Shown here: positions 15,719 through 27,603 of the stretch, one piece after another
How the letters are laid out: every line of letters begins with the position of its first letter
Numbering within the stretch: the stretch's first letter is position 1
Position numbers and translations under genes: made by a program
Assembly: GCA_021234155.1 (NCBI GenBank)
Contig: JAJEKV010000231.1
Coordinates: forward strand, 188,001-252,000
Direction: 5' to 3'
DNA length: 64,000 nucleotides
Source of the DNA: Isoetes taiwanensis
Lineage: Eukaryota; Streptophyta; Lycopodiopsida; Isoetales; Isoetaceae
Notes under the pieces: model-generated
What the model saw: the letters and a program-made list of their open reading frames with translations, nothing else
Told to the model about the DNA's origin: nothing
Database searches by the model: none

Positions 15719-15841
15719 ATGGATTGGGTACTTCTTGAAGGGAGATTGACACTGACAGGTCGGGCATTATATTTTGAATCAACTGGGGTTGTATCTTATG
15801 ATAAGCCCAAGAAGTACGATCTGTCAGCTGATGTTATGCAA
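15719..15841 (+). pseudogene. DUF639-family exon fragment
   Basis: The start of this frame reads EGRLTLTGRALYFES, GVVSYDKPKKYDLSAD. This matches the conserved 'GRLTLTN.ALYFEALGVVSYDK..RYDLS.D' segment of plant DUF639 proteins, a family of uncharacterised plastid/membrane-associated proteins. The following family segment (KQV.KPE.TGP.G..LFDKAV) is absent and the frame runs into hydrophobic, probably non-coding sequence. No good splice donor is visible at the break, so it is likely a gene fragment. The ORF at 15,424-15,630 just upstream could belong to the same relic but is not recognisable. Confidence 0.6.
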
Positions 15842-16820
15842 ATGTTGGCATTTTCCTTTGTCATAATTTTTATTCTGACATGTTTTTTCTGTGGAATAGC
15901 TCTATTTGGCCACTCTATGAAGGATTTTTCACTTTCTGCTTTGATTCAGCGATGGCTTTCTCTTGCTTTCAAGCCAATGTATTCTAAGCGGCTGATTCTG
16001 TTATGGCTCAAAAGCCTAAAGCTTTACATCGAAATGTGGACTGCAGTTTTGATTGAGGTTTGCCCATTGACATTTCATAGCTCCTCTTAGGGTTTTCTGG
16101 AGTCTTTAAGCATTGATCTATTACGAGGATGTTGGGAACAATTGTTTATTTCTAAACCCTTAGTCCTTTATCTTTTTGGTTATTACGAGGGATGTAAATT
16201 TGAATCGAGATAACCCAAACCATGCTTTAATGTCAGTTACCTTAAGGCAAAGGTATGTTCTCTACCCTTTATTTTTAAGCCTTACTTTAAGGTAGTTATC
16301 TCAAGGCAAAATGAGAACTATTTATTTTCTTACCTTTACTGCCCATTATCTTAAACCTTCAATTGAGCTTTGGTTTTTGCAATTCAAGGCTAAAGCTGTT
16401 TGATGCATTGTGTATTTCATGGATAAGGATAAGAAAACAATATTCTACGAAAAAATATCTTTCATATATGCATTGTTTGTTTAGAAAAATGGTCTTACAA
16501 CATGTTCCATATGTATCACTTCTATGGATAAATCCTTATTATTGCTAAATCCTCGGGCCAGGATAAACACAAAATATATGAATGAAATTTGACCACCATG
16601 ATGGGAACCCTAAAAATGAAAATGAATGAAATTCGACCACCATGATGAGCACCCTAAAAATGAAATGCCTACTGTATAAACTACATCAGGGAACCTTTAA
16701 TTCAAATGTCAGCCACTGCCAATGGAAATATTGCACGAGAAAGAAGTAGGAAAGAAGCTAGATGATAGTAGAATTTTCGTAATCTTCCCTTTATTTTATC
16801 CCATTGATAGTACAAAAACT
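15842..16820. other. No gene; 45 bp tandem duplication
   Basis: Contains two copies of a unit with gaccaccatgatg and accctaaaaatgaaa at 16,578-16,662. Otherwise AT-rich with no coding signal. Confidence 0.5.

Positions 16821-16822
<2 letters not shown>

Positions 16823-16908
<86 letters not shown>
16823..16908 (+). repeat. (TA)n microsatellite at LINE breakpoint
   Basis: About 43 TA units directly followed by LINE coding sequence. It mirrors the tract that ends the LINE fragment at 1,784. Confidence 0.98.
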
Positions 16909-16911
<3 letters not shown>

Positions 16912-17199
16912 AACTTTGGCCTGAAAAAAATGTTATATAAGACGCTTGTTCAATCAGTTATCTTGTATGGATGTGAAACTTGGAAACCAATTCTTTCATT
17001 GGAATTGTGGAAAAAGATAGAAAAAATATAAAAAAATTTCTTACGCACTGAATTAGGAGTTAAGGTCCAGACGCCTTATGAAATGATGATGGCTGAATGC
17101 AATATGCTACCTTTAGAGGGAGAAGCCTTGTGTCAAACCTTGACATACTTGAAGAAGGTGCTAGCGATGGAAGATAACAGATATCCAAAACTGGAGATG

Positions 17200-17430
17200 T
17201 TTTTTTTTTTTTTTGACGGAACGAGATGATTTTCTCATTAATTAAGGAAAAACATTACAAAAATTTTGGCAGCCAATCGAGTACATGCCAAAAAACAAAG
17301 CAAAAGCTTTTTAGACTTAAGGTATCGAAAATATGATAGTCAAAGTTTAGAGAAGAAGCAGAATAAAGTTTAGTTGACCTCGTCAACCCTAAAAAAGTCT
17401 TCGAGTAGTCTTCAGACGCTGGATTGTATT
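17200..17430 (-). mobile_element. Nested 5'-truncated poly(A) retroposon
   Basis: Starts with a run of 15 T followed by gacggaacgagatgatt, so on the minus strand it ends ...tcgttccgtc and poly(A). It interrupts the LINE ORF between ...PKLEM and the continuation near 17,440. The right boundary is approximate and no TSD was confirmed. Confidence 0.55.
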
Positions 17431-18519
17431 ATGAAATCCAATAATATTCACAAAATTGTGCTGCTCCAAAAAAGATGTGATGCTAAAACTGGCTATGTTC
17501 GAAAGCTCTTGCAAAAGATGGTATGCGGATTTACAAAAGTGGCTTGAGAAATGGAACATGAAACTAGATGACTTCGATCCACATAAGATTAGGGAATGGG
17601 TGACTATGAACATGATGCAAAAGATGTGGGCACAAGCAAGAAAAAAGATGGAAGACTATCGGGATAATATGAATCCAAGACTAATAGGTGCGAGCTATCT
17701 AGTTGAAAACATTCCAATAAAAATGAAACACACCATATGTAGGATGAGATTAAGCTGACATTGTTTAGGGGTAGAAACAGGCAGATGGAAAAAGATCCCA
17801 AGGGAACAGAGACACTGCAAAATTTGTGAATGTGATGAAATAGAAGACGAGAAACATGCAGTCCTGATATGTCCAACTTATCAAAACATTAGGCATAAGT
17901 ATGGGATTATTGCAGACTCACTAGTTACATTCTTTGAATTATCTTCTTATCATTATACGAAGATAAATTCAATTGTCAAAACCATCAAGCTAACTAAGAG
18001 AGAGAGAATACAAATGAAAGAAAGCCATATCTGGGCATCTCCACTAAAACCAACAACAAGAGTCACAATGCTGAAAAACAGAGGCAGCAGAGTCAAGAGC
18101 TACAATGACAAAATATTGGACCCACAAGAAAGTTGAGAGAAATAGTAACATCAAGCAGCAAAATGGCCCATGGTGAAGAGACTCTTGAGTCACAAAGCTG
18201 ATACTGATAGCAAGCTAGTGAAAACATTATGGCCGGGATTAAAAAACCTCGCCCTTTCAGGTTTTCGAGGAAAAACCCTGACAATAATGGGATCACTAAC
18301 CAATGCTAGGTCCAAAAACATAATAGATCTTGTACCCTCATGCTGACTAGCCTTATTGGGTGAAAATGCATTACAGCAATGAAGTTGCCAAAGATGAAAA
18401 ATGTTTGAATTGTCTTCTCCATAGACACTTCATCTTGTGCTTCGAATCCAAAGCTCTATTCCAAACAGCCACGCTAAACCCTGCATACACAAGAAAGACG
18501 AACCAAAAGCCACCAAGGC

Positions 18520-18850
18520 CATCCAGGCATAAAGGCCTCCAACCAGGCACTAGGGCCTCCAACCAGGCACAAAAGCCTCAACCAGGCACAACGGCCCCAA
18601 CCAGGCACTAGGCCTCCAACTAGGCACTAGGCCACAACAAAAGTCACAATGCTCAAGCTCACGAGCCACAATGCCACAATAATAGCCACACAATGCCACA
18701 CAAAGAGCCGCACATTAGCCATCATGCTAATGCTGCTCAACTCAAAGCCATCATGCCACAAAAGGCCACACATTAGCCACCATGCTAATGCTGCCCAACT
18801 CAAGGCCACCATGCCACAAAGAGCCACACATTAGCCAACATGCTAATGCT
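18520..18850 (+). repeat. Minisatellites in the LINE 3' UTR
   Basis: Two arrays. About six ~20 bp units of the type ccaaccaggcac(t)agggcct lie at 18,520-18,635. About two and a half ~63 bp units (caccatgccacaaag.gccacacattagcca.catgctaatgctgccca) lie at 18,690-18,850. A (GGGT)n run sits near 18,985-19,008. Confidence 0.85.
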
Positions 18851-19439
18851 GCCCAAGCCACAAAGCTCACAACACCACCTGCTGTGAGAGAAATCCAAAC
18901 ACAGTAATGGATTAGCGGATGCGATGTTAAGGAGGAACAAAAGGTCCAAAGCAACACTCAGGCAAGCTGACATAATAGATGTTGGGTGGGTGGGTGGGTG
19001 GGTGGGTGCTATAGAAGGACGTTCTACGACAAAAAACCAAGGGAGATGCAGATGAGCTGATGAAAAAGGAGGAGAGAAAGAAAGGTATAAATAGACGTTA
19101 GAAGGGCTGCAACTGCCAAAACTAACTCATGGGAATGGTTTTGACAATTACATTTGCCAACTAGAAATATTGGCAATCATTTGATTGAAATGTTGCAGCA
19201 GAGAATCACATATAATTGAATTAAAGAAGTTGATAGGAGACATTGACGAGGAGATTGAGAGGTCAGAGCATGAAGGTGCTCCATTCTCTGGAAGCACTTC
19301 AATTGATGTATATTTTGCTGATGTATTAGAGATATAAATGTCCTATAGACCTGATGGTCTCAGTTGACATAATAGAATAAATCATTTCATTTCATTTCAT
19401 TTCTCTGTAAGGAGTCTTTGTTCACTCATTTTTAATTGA

Positions 19440-19738
19440 AAAAATAGAGCTAAACAAAAGGAGATATAAAAAGAATCAAAAGGCATGGGCTATTACAAAA
19501 AAGAAAAAAGAGCTCTGCAATCATTAATAAATCATCAATTCTTGACCTAAATATAAGGAAAGTTAAATCCTCGAAATACTACGATAGCAGACTTGCAATG
19601 GCAATAAAACAAATAAATCCAGATGCAATTTGTTTTAGAAGCTCAAATCTAAGCAAAAAGGAATGTGTGCTCTTCAAAATAGTGAGGAATGGATATATTG
19701 GATTGCAGCAGTCATGAACACCTCAAGTGCAGGTATTC
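19440..19738 (+). mobile_element. LINE endonuclease ORF, left half (split by the Gypsy insertion)
   Basis: The frame ending WIYWIAAVMNTSSAG at 19,733 continues after the Gypsy element as ILLVWKKDIKVFD (from 33,110) when one copy of the TATTC target duplication is removed. The joined reading resembles the 'GG(I/L)L..W' core of LINE AP endonucleases. Upstream DINPDA-like residues are in another frame. It is a decayed copy. Confidence 0.55.
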
Positions 19739-21410
19739 TGTGACGTCCCCTACTCGTATACGGTGCACTCACCGTACACAAACAGGAGTTCATCCCCCAT
19801 ACCAGCTCCATGCTAATACAGGGCCCTCCACATGACACTGCAACCGTGACGGGTTCCAGTGGGAAGAGTGGAAGAGTCATTGCACCCCGTCTCCCTCAGG
19901 GCCTACCTAGCTGCGGAAGCGTAAACATACATGTCAGTAGCACATACATCAACATCATATGACCATCACGAAGGATGGTCCTCCACATATCTGCATAGAC
20001 AAAGATCAAAGCCACATCACGCAGGGAATCCTACCCAAGGCTCGAGACTCAAGGGGATGACCGACGGCTTGGGTCTCGAGTTCATTGCGGGGCCGAGAAT
20101 TCATGGCAATGGATTTGGGCGGCATATGAACATGGCTTAGGGTTGTCCACTCCATCCGCCCCTCCTGTGCACACTTTGCGAGTGGTGCGAAAAGTGTCGG
20201 GACTGACTGAGTAGCCAGCATGGGATGCATAGCCAAGAGGGCTACTCACGGGCTCATCTTCCCGATTCGATGGGGCGGTAGGGATCACTCCCTCGAGAGA
20301 TCTACATCTTTGACTCAAGGTGGCTAGAGGGCCTTTGCCCGTATTCGATTGAACCCTTTGGAAGGTGAACACCACCCCACGGGTGTCGAGCCCATGCCTT
20401 GCCCCCTGACGGTGGCAAGCCATTGGACCCTAGCCACAATGGTTCGGTAGGCCTTACACACCGGAGGAACCGTTCATGAGTCGGGACATGAACCTCCTTC
20501 TGCCCGGTCGGCCCCTTCACCCACATCCCGGTGTGGCTCTTGTGCCAGGCGAATCTACACGGTGTGCTAGAGAGGCTACTCTAGGAGCATCAACTACAAA
20601 GCTTTTAGGTCTCTACCCCCTTCCCAATACAAGGAGTTCATAGAGATACATCATCCATATACATCACGGAAGAACTAAAGAACAAGATCTAACCTACAAC
20701 ATAGAGTTAGGTTCTTTAGTTAGAATCTGCTATCTAGAAATCTGGATGGCCAATCTAATAGGCTAAACCTACTGATTCAATGACTAAAATAGGGTTTAGA
20801 CTATCTAATTGGCCAAATACCTGATCCTTGAGGGGCTCCTCGACTGAGCTTCGACCATCCTTTGAAAATTTCGAATCTAGAGAAACTAAGGATGCAACTC
20901 TCCTAGTAAAGTGCGGGATGCGGTTTTTGGTACGTTGAGGCTGACCAAAAAGGAGTCTGAAAGCCCTAAAATCGAAAATTGGGCTAGTTAGGGTTTCCTA
21001 CCCTATATAGACAAGGGAGTTGGCTAGGGTTTCCAATTATCCCCTTTTGGCATGTGGGATAATTGGAGCATGGGCCCACTTGCCTTTAAGGGCTAGGTGG
21101 CCAAATGTGCACACATGGAAATGTGTGCCCACGTTAATGTGTACATTGGAAAATGTGCACATTAATTGCACCTATGGGTGTGGCCCACTTGGCATGAAGT
21201 GTCCACTTGGAAATGTGTGCCCACATTAATGTGTACATTGGAAAATGTGCACATTAATAGTTGCACATATTTACGGCAAGTTGCCCCCCTAGGGCTACTC
21301 ACTGGCTACACGCTAAGCGCAGCACGTTATTTGGAGTGGGCGTGTGCGCGCGTGGCGCGGCAAATGCGGTATCGATCCCGGGGCTGTATCTTTGTCTTTG
21401 GAACGTCACA
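19739..21410 (-). repeat. 3' LTR of the Gypsy element
   Basis: 1,672 bp, nearly identical to 31,446-33,108. U3 (higher coordinates) holds two ~92 bp tandem units around 21,105-21,260 with gtgtacattggaaaatgtgcacat, possible enhancer repeats. A TATA (ctatatag, 21,003-21,010) is flanked by telo-box motifs at 20,988-20,996 and 21,024-21,032. Transcription would start near 20,975, giving a short U3 (~435 bp) and a long R/U5 (~1.2 kb). Confidence 0.95.
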
Positions 21411-21423
21411 TTCTCCCCACCTT
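21411..21423 (-). other. Polypurine tract
   Basis: On the minus strand AAGGTGGGGAGAA directly precedes the 3' LTR start TGTGACGTTCC. This is the plus-strand primer site of the retrotransposon. Confidence 0.9.
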
Positions 21424-22283
21424 GAAATGATGCCGTCCCGCGACGCATCGTGGGTCTCCCACCTTGGGATCAACGACCGCAACAACTTGATACATCACGA
21501 TGGCTACTATAATTCCTACACATTTATTAAAATTACCTTAAGGTAATATTTTTATGACATTATCACATTGTTGTATTATACCATAACTTATCAATTCACA
21601 ACATTACTAACAGTTACTCCAAGATTCACTTAACATTACAATTAAGTTCATCAAAATTTAGAATTAACGTCAGAGGTACTCTTCGTTCCTTGCAACACAT
21701 TCCAACAAAATTTGTGTTGCAAGTCTTAAATAACTTGAAACCTCCTTGCCCTCGGGGCGCTCTCTTTGGCTGCTCAGCAGGTCGACACTACGTTAGTACC
21801 ATTTAATTATTAAATAAAATTTTGGTTATATGGTGACCACCCCACCTATCTACATGGATGCATGGCTAATCTCCCGGCGTAGGAAGAGGGTGAATCTTCC
21901 ATTATGGCCGGAGGAGGCGGCCTATATGCCTATATGCGCTCATGCCTACACCTCTAGTTGCCCGGCGTGGAGGATATCTTCTTCGCGCGTGGGGGTATGA
22001 AGGATAGATTCCTCCTATCAAAGCATATATGGGGCTAAAGGTGCTTTCCCTATCAATGCATTCCTTCATGACCTCCTTTCTCTCGAGGTCGTCTACTTAG
22101 TGGGGCCAGTAGACTTTCTAATCTACCTTCCACTCGCCCAAGCGGAAACGCGGTCATGCCTACATTGACATTACACCACGCCCTAGAGATCACCGTAGTG
22201 GTCCCATCATCGGTAACAACGCATGCGACCCATACTAAGCATAGGTTGCATGCGTAGATTAATCTTACTATACAAGAATTAAC

Positions 22284-23502
22284 CTACACAAATCGACATG
22301 CACGAGGCGATTTCTTGGAGATGACCTTAGTCCCATTGCTCCATAAAGCTGTGGATCTTTGCTTTACTAAATCTTTCTTAAGTACCCCCGTCGCGTCTTC
22401 CAGCGGTAAGTGTTTCCACTTGACCAAATCTTTGGAGGAATTACGATCTCCTCGTTTTCTTGAAAGCTTTATCAAGAATCAGTGCGGAACTATCTCCGGT
22501 TTGCTCCTCAGTCATTTCCAACAGCGTTGGCGAATCAAGACTTAAATGCGGGTTTGGAGTATGCTTCTTCAACAAACTCCGTGGAAGACCTTATGAATCT
22601 TTAGGTGTCTTTGGCAAATCTAGCTTGTAGGATTGATTACCTACTCTCTTGACTATACGAAGGTCCGCCCACCTTGGAGCAAGCTTCTTGCAATTGCCGA
22701 TCTGAGCCGCTGCTTCACCTTGATCTTGAGCCAAACATCATCTCCAACTTTGAACTCTCTTCTTTGTTCGATGCTTGTCGGCGATACTCTTCGGCGACTT
22801 CTTTTGCTAGCGAGATAACCTCGAACTTCTTCCACGATTTCTTTGCATATCGGCCAACATCTGGCTGCCGAAACTTCCACTTTTGACGGGGTTGTGCCAA
22901 GTATGCGGAGTTAGGCAGCGATAGCGTAATTGATCATAAGCGGCGACATTTGGGATGATTCTGCTTGGTGCTATTGTATGCAAACTCCACCAAGTGAATA
23001 AATTCTTCCCACATACTTTGCTTATTCGGACATAGTTTGCGTAGCATGTCCTCTAAAATCTGTTGGTCAGCTGCGTCGGCCATCCGTCTGCGGATGATAT
23101 GCCGTGCTCATGGATAGCCGTGCGGATTGTCGCCAAAAAGAGGTCTTGCCAAAAGGCGCTCATGAACCGGATCCACATGGGAGATGATCTCCCTTGGCAT
23201 GCCATGAAGCTGAAGATCTCTTTGGTGAAGAGCTTTCTTTGTATCCATAAATTTGTATCGTGGTCACGCAAGGCACAAAATGTGCCATCTTAGACAACTT
23301 GTCGACCACTACCATCAAGGCATCCTTCCCTCTTCTTTGTCCTTGGGAGTCTGTGATGAAGTCCATCTTTGATTACCTCCCACTTAGCGTTTGGCACCGC
23401 TAATGGCTCTAATGCCCCCGGAATTGGCTGCTTTCCTTGCCGTCTGGTGGCATAGTGACATTCCTTGATGTAGCGAGCTATTTGCTTCTTCATTCTGGCC
23501 AA
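22284..23502 (-). pseudogene. Gypsy integrase with chromodomain-like C-terminus
   Basis: Minus-strand frames give the zinc-binding/linker region (ARYIKECHYATRRQGKQP, near 23,490-23,430) and the catalytic core start MDFITDSQGQRRGKDALMVV with DKLSKMAHFVPC (23,366-23,260; the first D of the D,D-35-E triad is in 'MDFI', where WMDFI is usual). The core end is EFKVGDDVWLKIK (about 22,760-22,725). The tail KDLVKWKHLPLEDATGVLKKDL (22,440-22,380) matches the chromodomain pattern '(Y/F)LVKWKG.P.E.ATWE', with Trp replaced by Gly. In chromoviruses this module binds H3K9-methylated chromatin and biases integration. Several frameshifts break the ORF. Confidence 0.82.
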
Positions 23503-23857
23503 TAATAGGCTGCTGCGCTGACCTTGAAATATGTTTTCATGAATCGCATGGCCGGCTATTGGGGCTGTTGTCGCGTGTCATGGAGGATCAACTTCCTTAC
23601 ACACGATGATTGGATGCGCACAACTTGTTCTTATGGTATAACAGGTTGCTTTCCTTCTTATAATGCTTGAAGGCCTCCCGCTCTTTATCTTTCTAGCTTC
23701 CTTAGAAAGGCTTGCCCATACTTCCTGAAATCCACATCCGTTGGCAAGGACTCTTCAATCCTCTTACCAAAATCATTTGGATATCGTCGAAATTGCGTTG
23801 CAATGCACTCTAGTTGTGGGGGATGCCTTGAAAGCGCATCCGCTACCACATTGAGCT

Positions 23858-25000
23858 TCACGGCTTGTAGACTATATCAAAGTCGTACTCTTCAAGGAAC
23901 TCCATCCACCTTCTCTGCCTCGAGGTTGAGGTGTGGTTAGCGTGAATACATATTGGAGGCTCACGGTAGTGCGTATCCAGCTGGAACTTCCTTCCCAAAG
24001 GTAGTGCCTCCATATTCTTAATGCCACGACAAGCTGCAAGCAATTCTGATGCGTGCGTGGGGTGGCGGCGTCTCGGCGTCGTTCATCTTCACGGAATCAT
24101 ACGCTACCACACGCTCTTCTTGCATAAGCCTTTGCACACTGTAGCTATCTTACTCGGCGTCTGTTGCTACAAGCTTATCTTTTCGGGTCGTCCGGGGGTT
24201 AGGATTTGGGGCTGTTGTTAAAGCTTCCTTCAACAATTCAAACCCTGCTTGGGCTTTCTTGTGCCAATGTTCTGCCCAATCTTTCACTTTCTCCGCCCGC
24301 GTCAAGTCTGTTAGCGGGGCTGCTATCTTGGCAAAGTTCTTTACGAACTTCCTGTAGTACCCTGCTAGGCCGAGGAAACTTCTGACTTCATGCACATTCT
24401 TCTTTGCGGCCCTTTGAATCCTTTGCTTCAATCTTGGCGGGGTCCGTTGAGATGCCTTCTGCCGAGATCACATGACCAAGATATTCCACCTTCTCTGTTG
24501 CGAAGTGGCACTTCGACAACTTGGCGTACAACTGGTGCCTCTTCAACTTCTCTAGCACTCTTCTCAAGTGTTGTACGTGCTCTTCAAGGGATCTGCTATA
24601 CACCAAAATGTCATCAAAGAAAACAATCACAAAGGTGTCGGGAACTCCACGAAGATATCGTTCATGAGCCTCATGAGCGTTGCGGGGGGCATTTGATAAG
24701 CGAAAGGCATTACCGTGAACTCATAATGCCTATACCGCAGCGTTCGAAGGCGGTCTTATGAATATCTTCTTCCTTTATCGATCGATGATAAACGACCTTA
24801 AGTCGATTTTGGAGAAGATCTTTGCACCTTGAAGCTGATCCATCATGTAAATCGATCTTGGAAGCGCATATTTGTTCTTAATGGTGTGCTTGTTCAATTG
24901 CCTATAGTCTATGCACATCCTTAGACTACCATCCTTCTTCTTAACAAAGAGAATGGGCGCTCCAAATGGCGAAACACTAGGTCTAATAAAACCTAGGTCA
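23858..25000 (-). pseudogene. Gypsy reverse transcriptase and RNase H
   Basis: RT blocks on the minus strand: [27 protein letters not shown] (about 24,960-24,880, quoted in part), then the active site VIVFFDDILVYS (24,632-24,597; FFDD for the usual YVDD/FIDD), then HLRRVLEKLKRHQLYAKLSKC and YLGHVIS. The connection/RNase H follows (HEVRSFLGLAGYYRKFVKNF, about 24,395-24,335; WMEFLEEYDFDIVYKP, 23,912-23,860). The block order is that of Ty3/Gypsy pol. Multiple frameshifts are present. Confidence 0.9.
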
Positions 25001-25102
25001 AGCGCTCGCAGGCCCGGTTCTTTAGCTCAGACAATTCTGCGTTGTCATTCTATATGGAGCCTTGCTCGTTGGCTTTGTTCTGGCTCGAGTGCAATCTCGC
25101 AC

Positions 25103-26141
25103 TCAACTCCCCTGTATGGAGGGGCTGCTTGATCTCATCCGGAAAGAGAGCATGGAATTCGTGATCAGCTTAGCTACTTGCCCGGCAACTTGCTTTGAGC
25201 ACCTTGTCTTCTTTGCTTTCTTCGATTCGGGCTCGCTAATCTCAAGCTTGAAGATGTATGCCACCTGCTCGCTCTTGATGCACTTGAGCAGTAGTTTAGA
25301 AGACATACACTTTGCATGATGGGAACAACTTCCTTTTACCGTTATCTCAATGATCTTGCCGTCGGACGTTGGGAAGGTCATTTTTCGCTTTCCACGATCG
25401 ATAATGGCCCCCAAGGTACTCCATTCCTATGATCAAGTCGTACTTGCCAATGCCCATTACTTCTGCCCCCATCTGGATATTAATCCCTGGCAAGTCGATG
25501 TCGAAGTTAATTCTCTTGCCCGCCGTCTGCCTTACTGCACCACTTGCTAAGACAACGGGTCTTGGCTTTGACTTTAGCGGCTTCAACTTCAACATTTGAA
25601 CCATTCTGGGGGATGCAAAGTTATGGCTGCTTCCTGAGTCTATCAAGACTATGAAGGACTTGGCCTTGGCCTTCCCTACTGTGGAAATTACCTTATACTG
25701 GCTCTCTGCTTGCTCTGTATCTATTGCGGCAAAGATATGACACTCACCCTGAATGTAGTCGCGGGCCTCTTCGCCGTCGTCGTCGGACAGGGCATCCCAC
25801 TCTCCCAACTCCGCTAGAGCTGCACTCATGACGTAGGGGCAGTTTGCTGTCCTATGGCCTGGCTGGAAGCACCTGAAGCACAGTTGCTTTTCTATGCATT
25901 CCTGCCTCTTTTCCTTGGGCATTGCCTGCAAAAAGGATCGCACTGCTTTGGAGTAGTTTGACCCCTCCTGCTTGTCCTTGAAGGACACCTGCTTCTTCTC
26001 CTGCTGTTTCCCCTGGTTCCCACCATATGGGGTTCTAGCTGGACTGGACTGCTGCCACGGGGCTATGGCTTCTGTGGCCTTGCCTTTATCACGGAAATAC
26101 TGCTGCATACGCCCGCTATTCGAGGTCCAGACCCACCGCAA
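25103..26141 (-). CDS. Gag zinc knuckle and retroviral-type aspartic protease
   Basis: The longest intact pol-region frame (264 codons, 25,347-26,141) has a Gln/Lys-rich stretch, then the nucleocapsid CCHC knuckle CFRCFQPGHRTANC (about residues 87-100). The protease follows, with active site VLIDSGSSHNF (about residues 165-175; D-S-G) and the flap/IIGM motif KYDLIIGMEYL near the C-terminus. The fold is the Gypsy 'gag-asp' protease. A further frame at 25,103-25,414 continues it toward RT. Gag and protease appear translated as one polyprotein. Confidence 0.9.
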
Positions 26142-26143
26142 GC

Positions 26144-26971
26144 TTATAGCCTTGGATTAAAGCTTACGATCTTCGTCCTAGGGTTTATTGCCCTCACAAG
26201 CTTGCGGATCTCCTCATTCAGCCCCTCAATATAGCTTTTTCTCTTGCATGCTTCTCTCCTAACCCCGGCATATCTGACCTTAGCCTCATGAATTCCTCTG
26301 TATATTTCGGGTGATTTGTTGCCTTTGCTGCAACCTATAAAGCTTTGCATCATCTTTGGACTTATGTTCCCTTGGGACGTAATGGCGCTTGAAGGCTTTT
26401 GCAAACTTCTTGAACTTACAAGCATCCCTGCTCAAGCCGTGTGCCTTTGCATAACCCTTCCACCAAATCCGTGCGGCTCCTTTCAAGTTGGCTGTTGCAA
26501 CTCTGTCTTTGTCTTTATCTTTCATGCTATAAAGCGTTTCCGTACTCGCTCATTTAGTCCGGCCATGCCTCTGCTTCCAATCGACTGTTCTCCCCCGAAG
26601 CCCCATTTCGATTCGGGCCTTCCATACATTGCCCGGTCGCGGAATCTACCTTCTTACGGTAGTCAAGGGCCCCTGGTGTCTCTTTGTCGTCCATCACGGG
26701 GTGTTCCTCGCCTTGCATCTGTTAGTTCGAGCACATTTCTTCCTCTTCCTCGGAGTCGGAATCTGAGTCTGAGCTTGAGTCGGAAGATTCCGGGCTGGAG
26801 AATCTCCTTCTCTTGCTCCTCTTCTTGTCTTTTCCTGCCCTCCGAGCTGATGCTTGCGGCAACTGAGCGTTGCCGACCGAACCCACTCCTGCTTGTGCGG
26901 ACGGTAATGCCTTTATCTCGCTCAGTCCGTCCTCATCGGGCTATCTCCTCCTCCGGGGTCATGGGTTCCAT
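26144..26971 (-). CDS. Gypsy gag (capsid)
   Basis: The likely start is the ATG at 26,969-26,971 (MEPMTPEEEIAR). Frames then give an acidic/serine tract (SSPESSDSSSDSDSDSEEEE, about 26,800-26,740) and the retrotransposon gag domain AARIWWKGYAK...KFAKAFKRHYVP (26,490-26,370), then YIEGLNEEIRKLVRAINP (about 26,240-26,180). Frameshifts separate the parts. The same IEGLN..I..L.RAINP block occurs in the second element at 59,017-59,250. Confidence 0.82.
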
Positions 26972-27251
26972 ATTCTCAAATAGGTTCCTTCTTTGGGGGT
27001 AGTGCGGGTGGGGTTTGCTCTTCTATAAGATCTCGCAGATTTGTCGTTCCCCTGCGTTTAGGCCTCTAATTGCATGCACAAGCAATTCATGGTTATATGA
27101 TTAGTTCCTTTGTTCTCTTGCATTGATTATGCTTGTTGGTATAATTGTGGGGCAAAATACATCAACAAACATTTAAAGTGCAATAGGATTTATATTCATA
27201 TATCATATAATATTTTAGATACAAAAAAAATCTCCGGGATCAAGAGTCTGA

Positions 27252-27530
27252 CTATTCTTGAAATCGTAGGTAAGGCGGGTTGTCCTCGAGAAACTTCTTT
27301 ACTTGGGCTGTACCTCTTGTACTTCCCAAGTTCACGAAAATATATCCCTTCTTTGTTCCCCTCCGGATGGCGGATGCTAGCTCTTCCACCCGTCTATGGG
27401 AGGTATGAGCTGCTGTTACCGCCAACCTACCTTGTCGAAGGTGGGGTACTGCGAAGTCGAAGATGCCCAAGGCTGTTTTCCGCTTCACTAAAATGACATG
27501 GTCCACCTTTTCTGATAGGCGTGCGTGCAT
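27252..27530 (-). CDS. Histone H4-like ORF of the Gypsy element
   Basis: A 92-codon frame between the H2B-like ORF and gag. By hand alignment it follows histone H4: TALGIFDFAV aligns with GVLKIFLENV (alpha-2 start), and SAIRRGTKKGYIF aligns without gaps to YALKRQGRTLYGF (end of alpha-3 and tail). The copy at 59,535-59,741 has MTIEDIVSAI, matching H4 VTAMDVVYAL at T, D, V and A. It extends ~24 residues beyond canonical H4 with a conserved AQ.KKFLED.P ending, also seen in that copy. The N-terminal H4 tail is not evident here; upstream in-frame sequence has a stop. H2B was considered and fits less well. Function is unknown. Confidence 0.66.
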   Translation of the reverse strand: MHARLSEKVDHVILVKRKTALGIFDFAVPHLRQGRLAVTAAHTSHRRVEELASAIRRGTKKGYIFVNLGSTRGTAQVKKFLEDNPPYLRFQE

Positions 27531-27603
27531 GCCAAATCCTGAAAAGTGCTACCGGCATCGCCGCGACTTCCTCTCGCGTGGGCTGGGCGCTTGTGGAATA
27601 TTA

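Larger units (their letters stand above)
16909..19402 (+). mobile_element. LINE 3' part: RT thumb, C-terminal zinc motif, 3' UTR and pentanucleotide tail
   Basis: Translation resumes with KKMLYKTLVQSVILYGCETW (16,925-16,985), the RT 'thumb/YG.E.W' segment of LINEs. After a nested insertion comes a Lys/Trp-rich domain (17,456-17,758). The C-terminal zinc motif is at about 17,805-17,880 (HCKICECDEIEDEKHAVLICP; Cys-Cys-His-Cys spacing). A ~1.5 kb 3' UTR with tandem repeats follows, and the element ends in ttcatttcatttcatttc at 19,383-19,402. Stops and frameshifts make it inactive. The 3' UTR includes the short conserved motif at 18,236-18,288 also found in five other places in the window. Confidence 0.82.

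Noticed and set aside
27252-27530. Reading the 92-codon Gypsy ORF as H2B
   Set aside because: KVDHVI/QVHPDI and GTAQVKKF/GTKAVTKF looked similar, but the H4 alignment is better: IF at alpha-2, TIEDIVSAI against TAMDVVYAL and the ungapped AIRRGTKKGYIF against ALKRQGRTLYGF.
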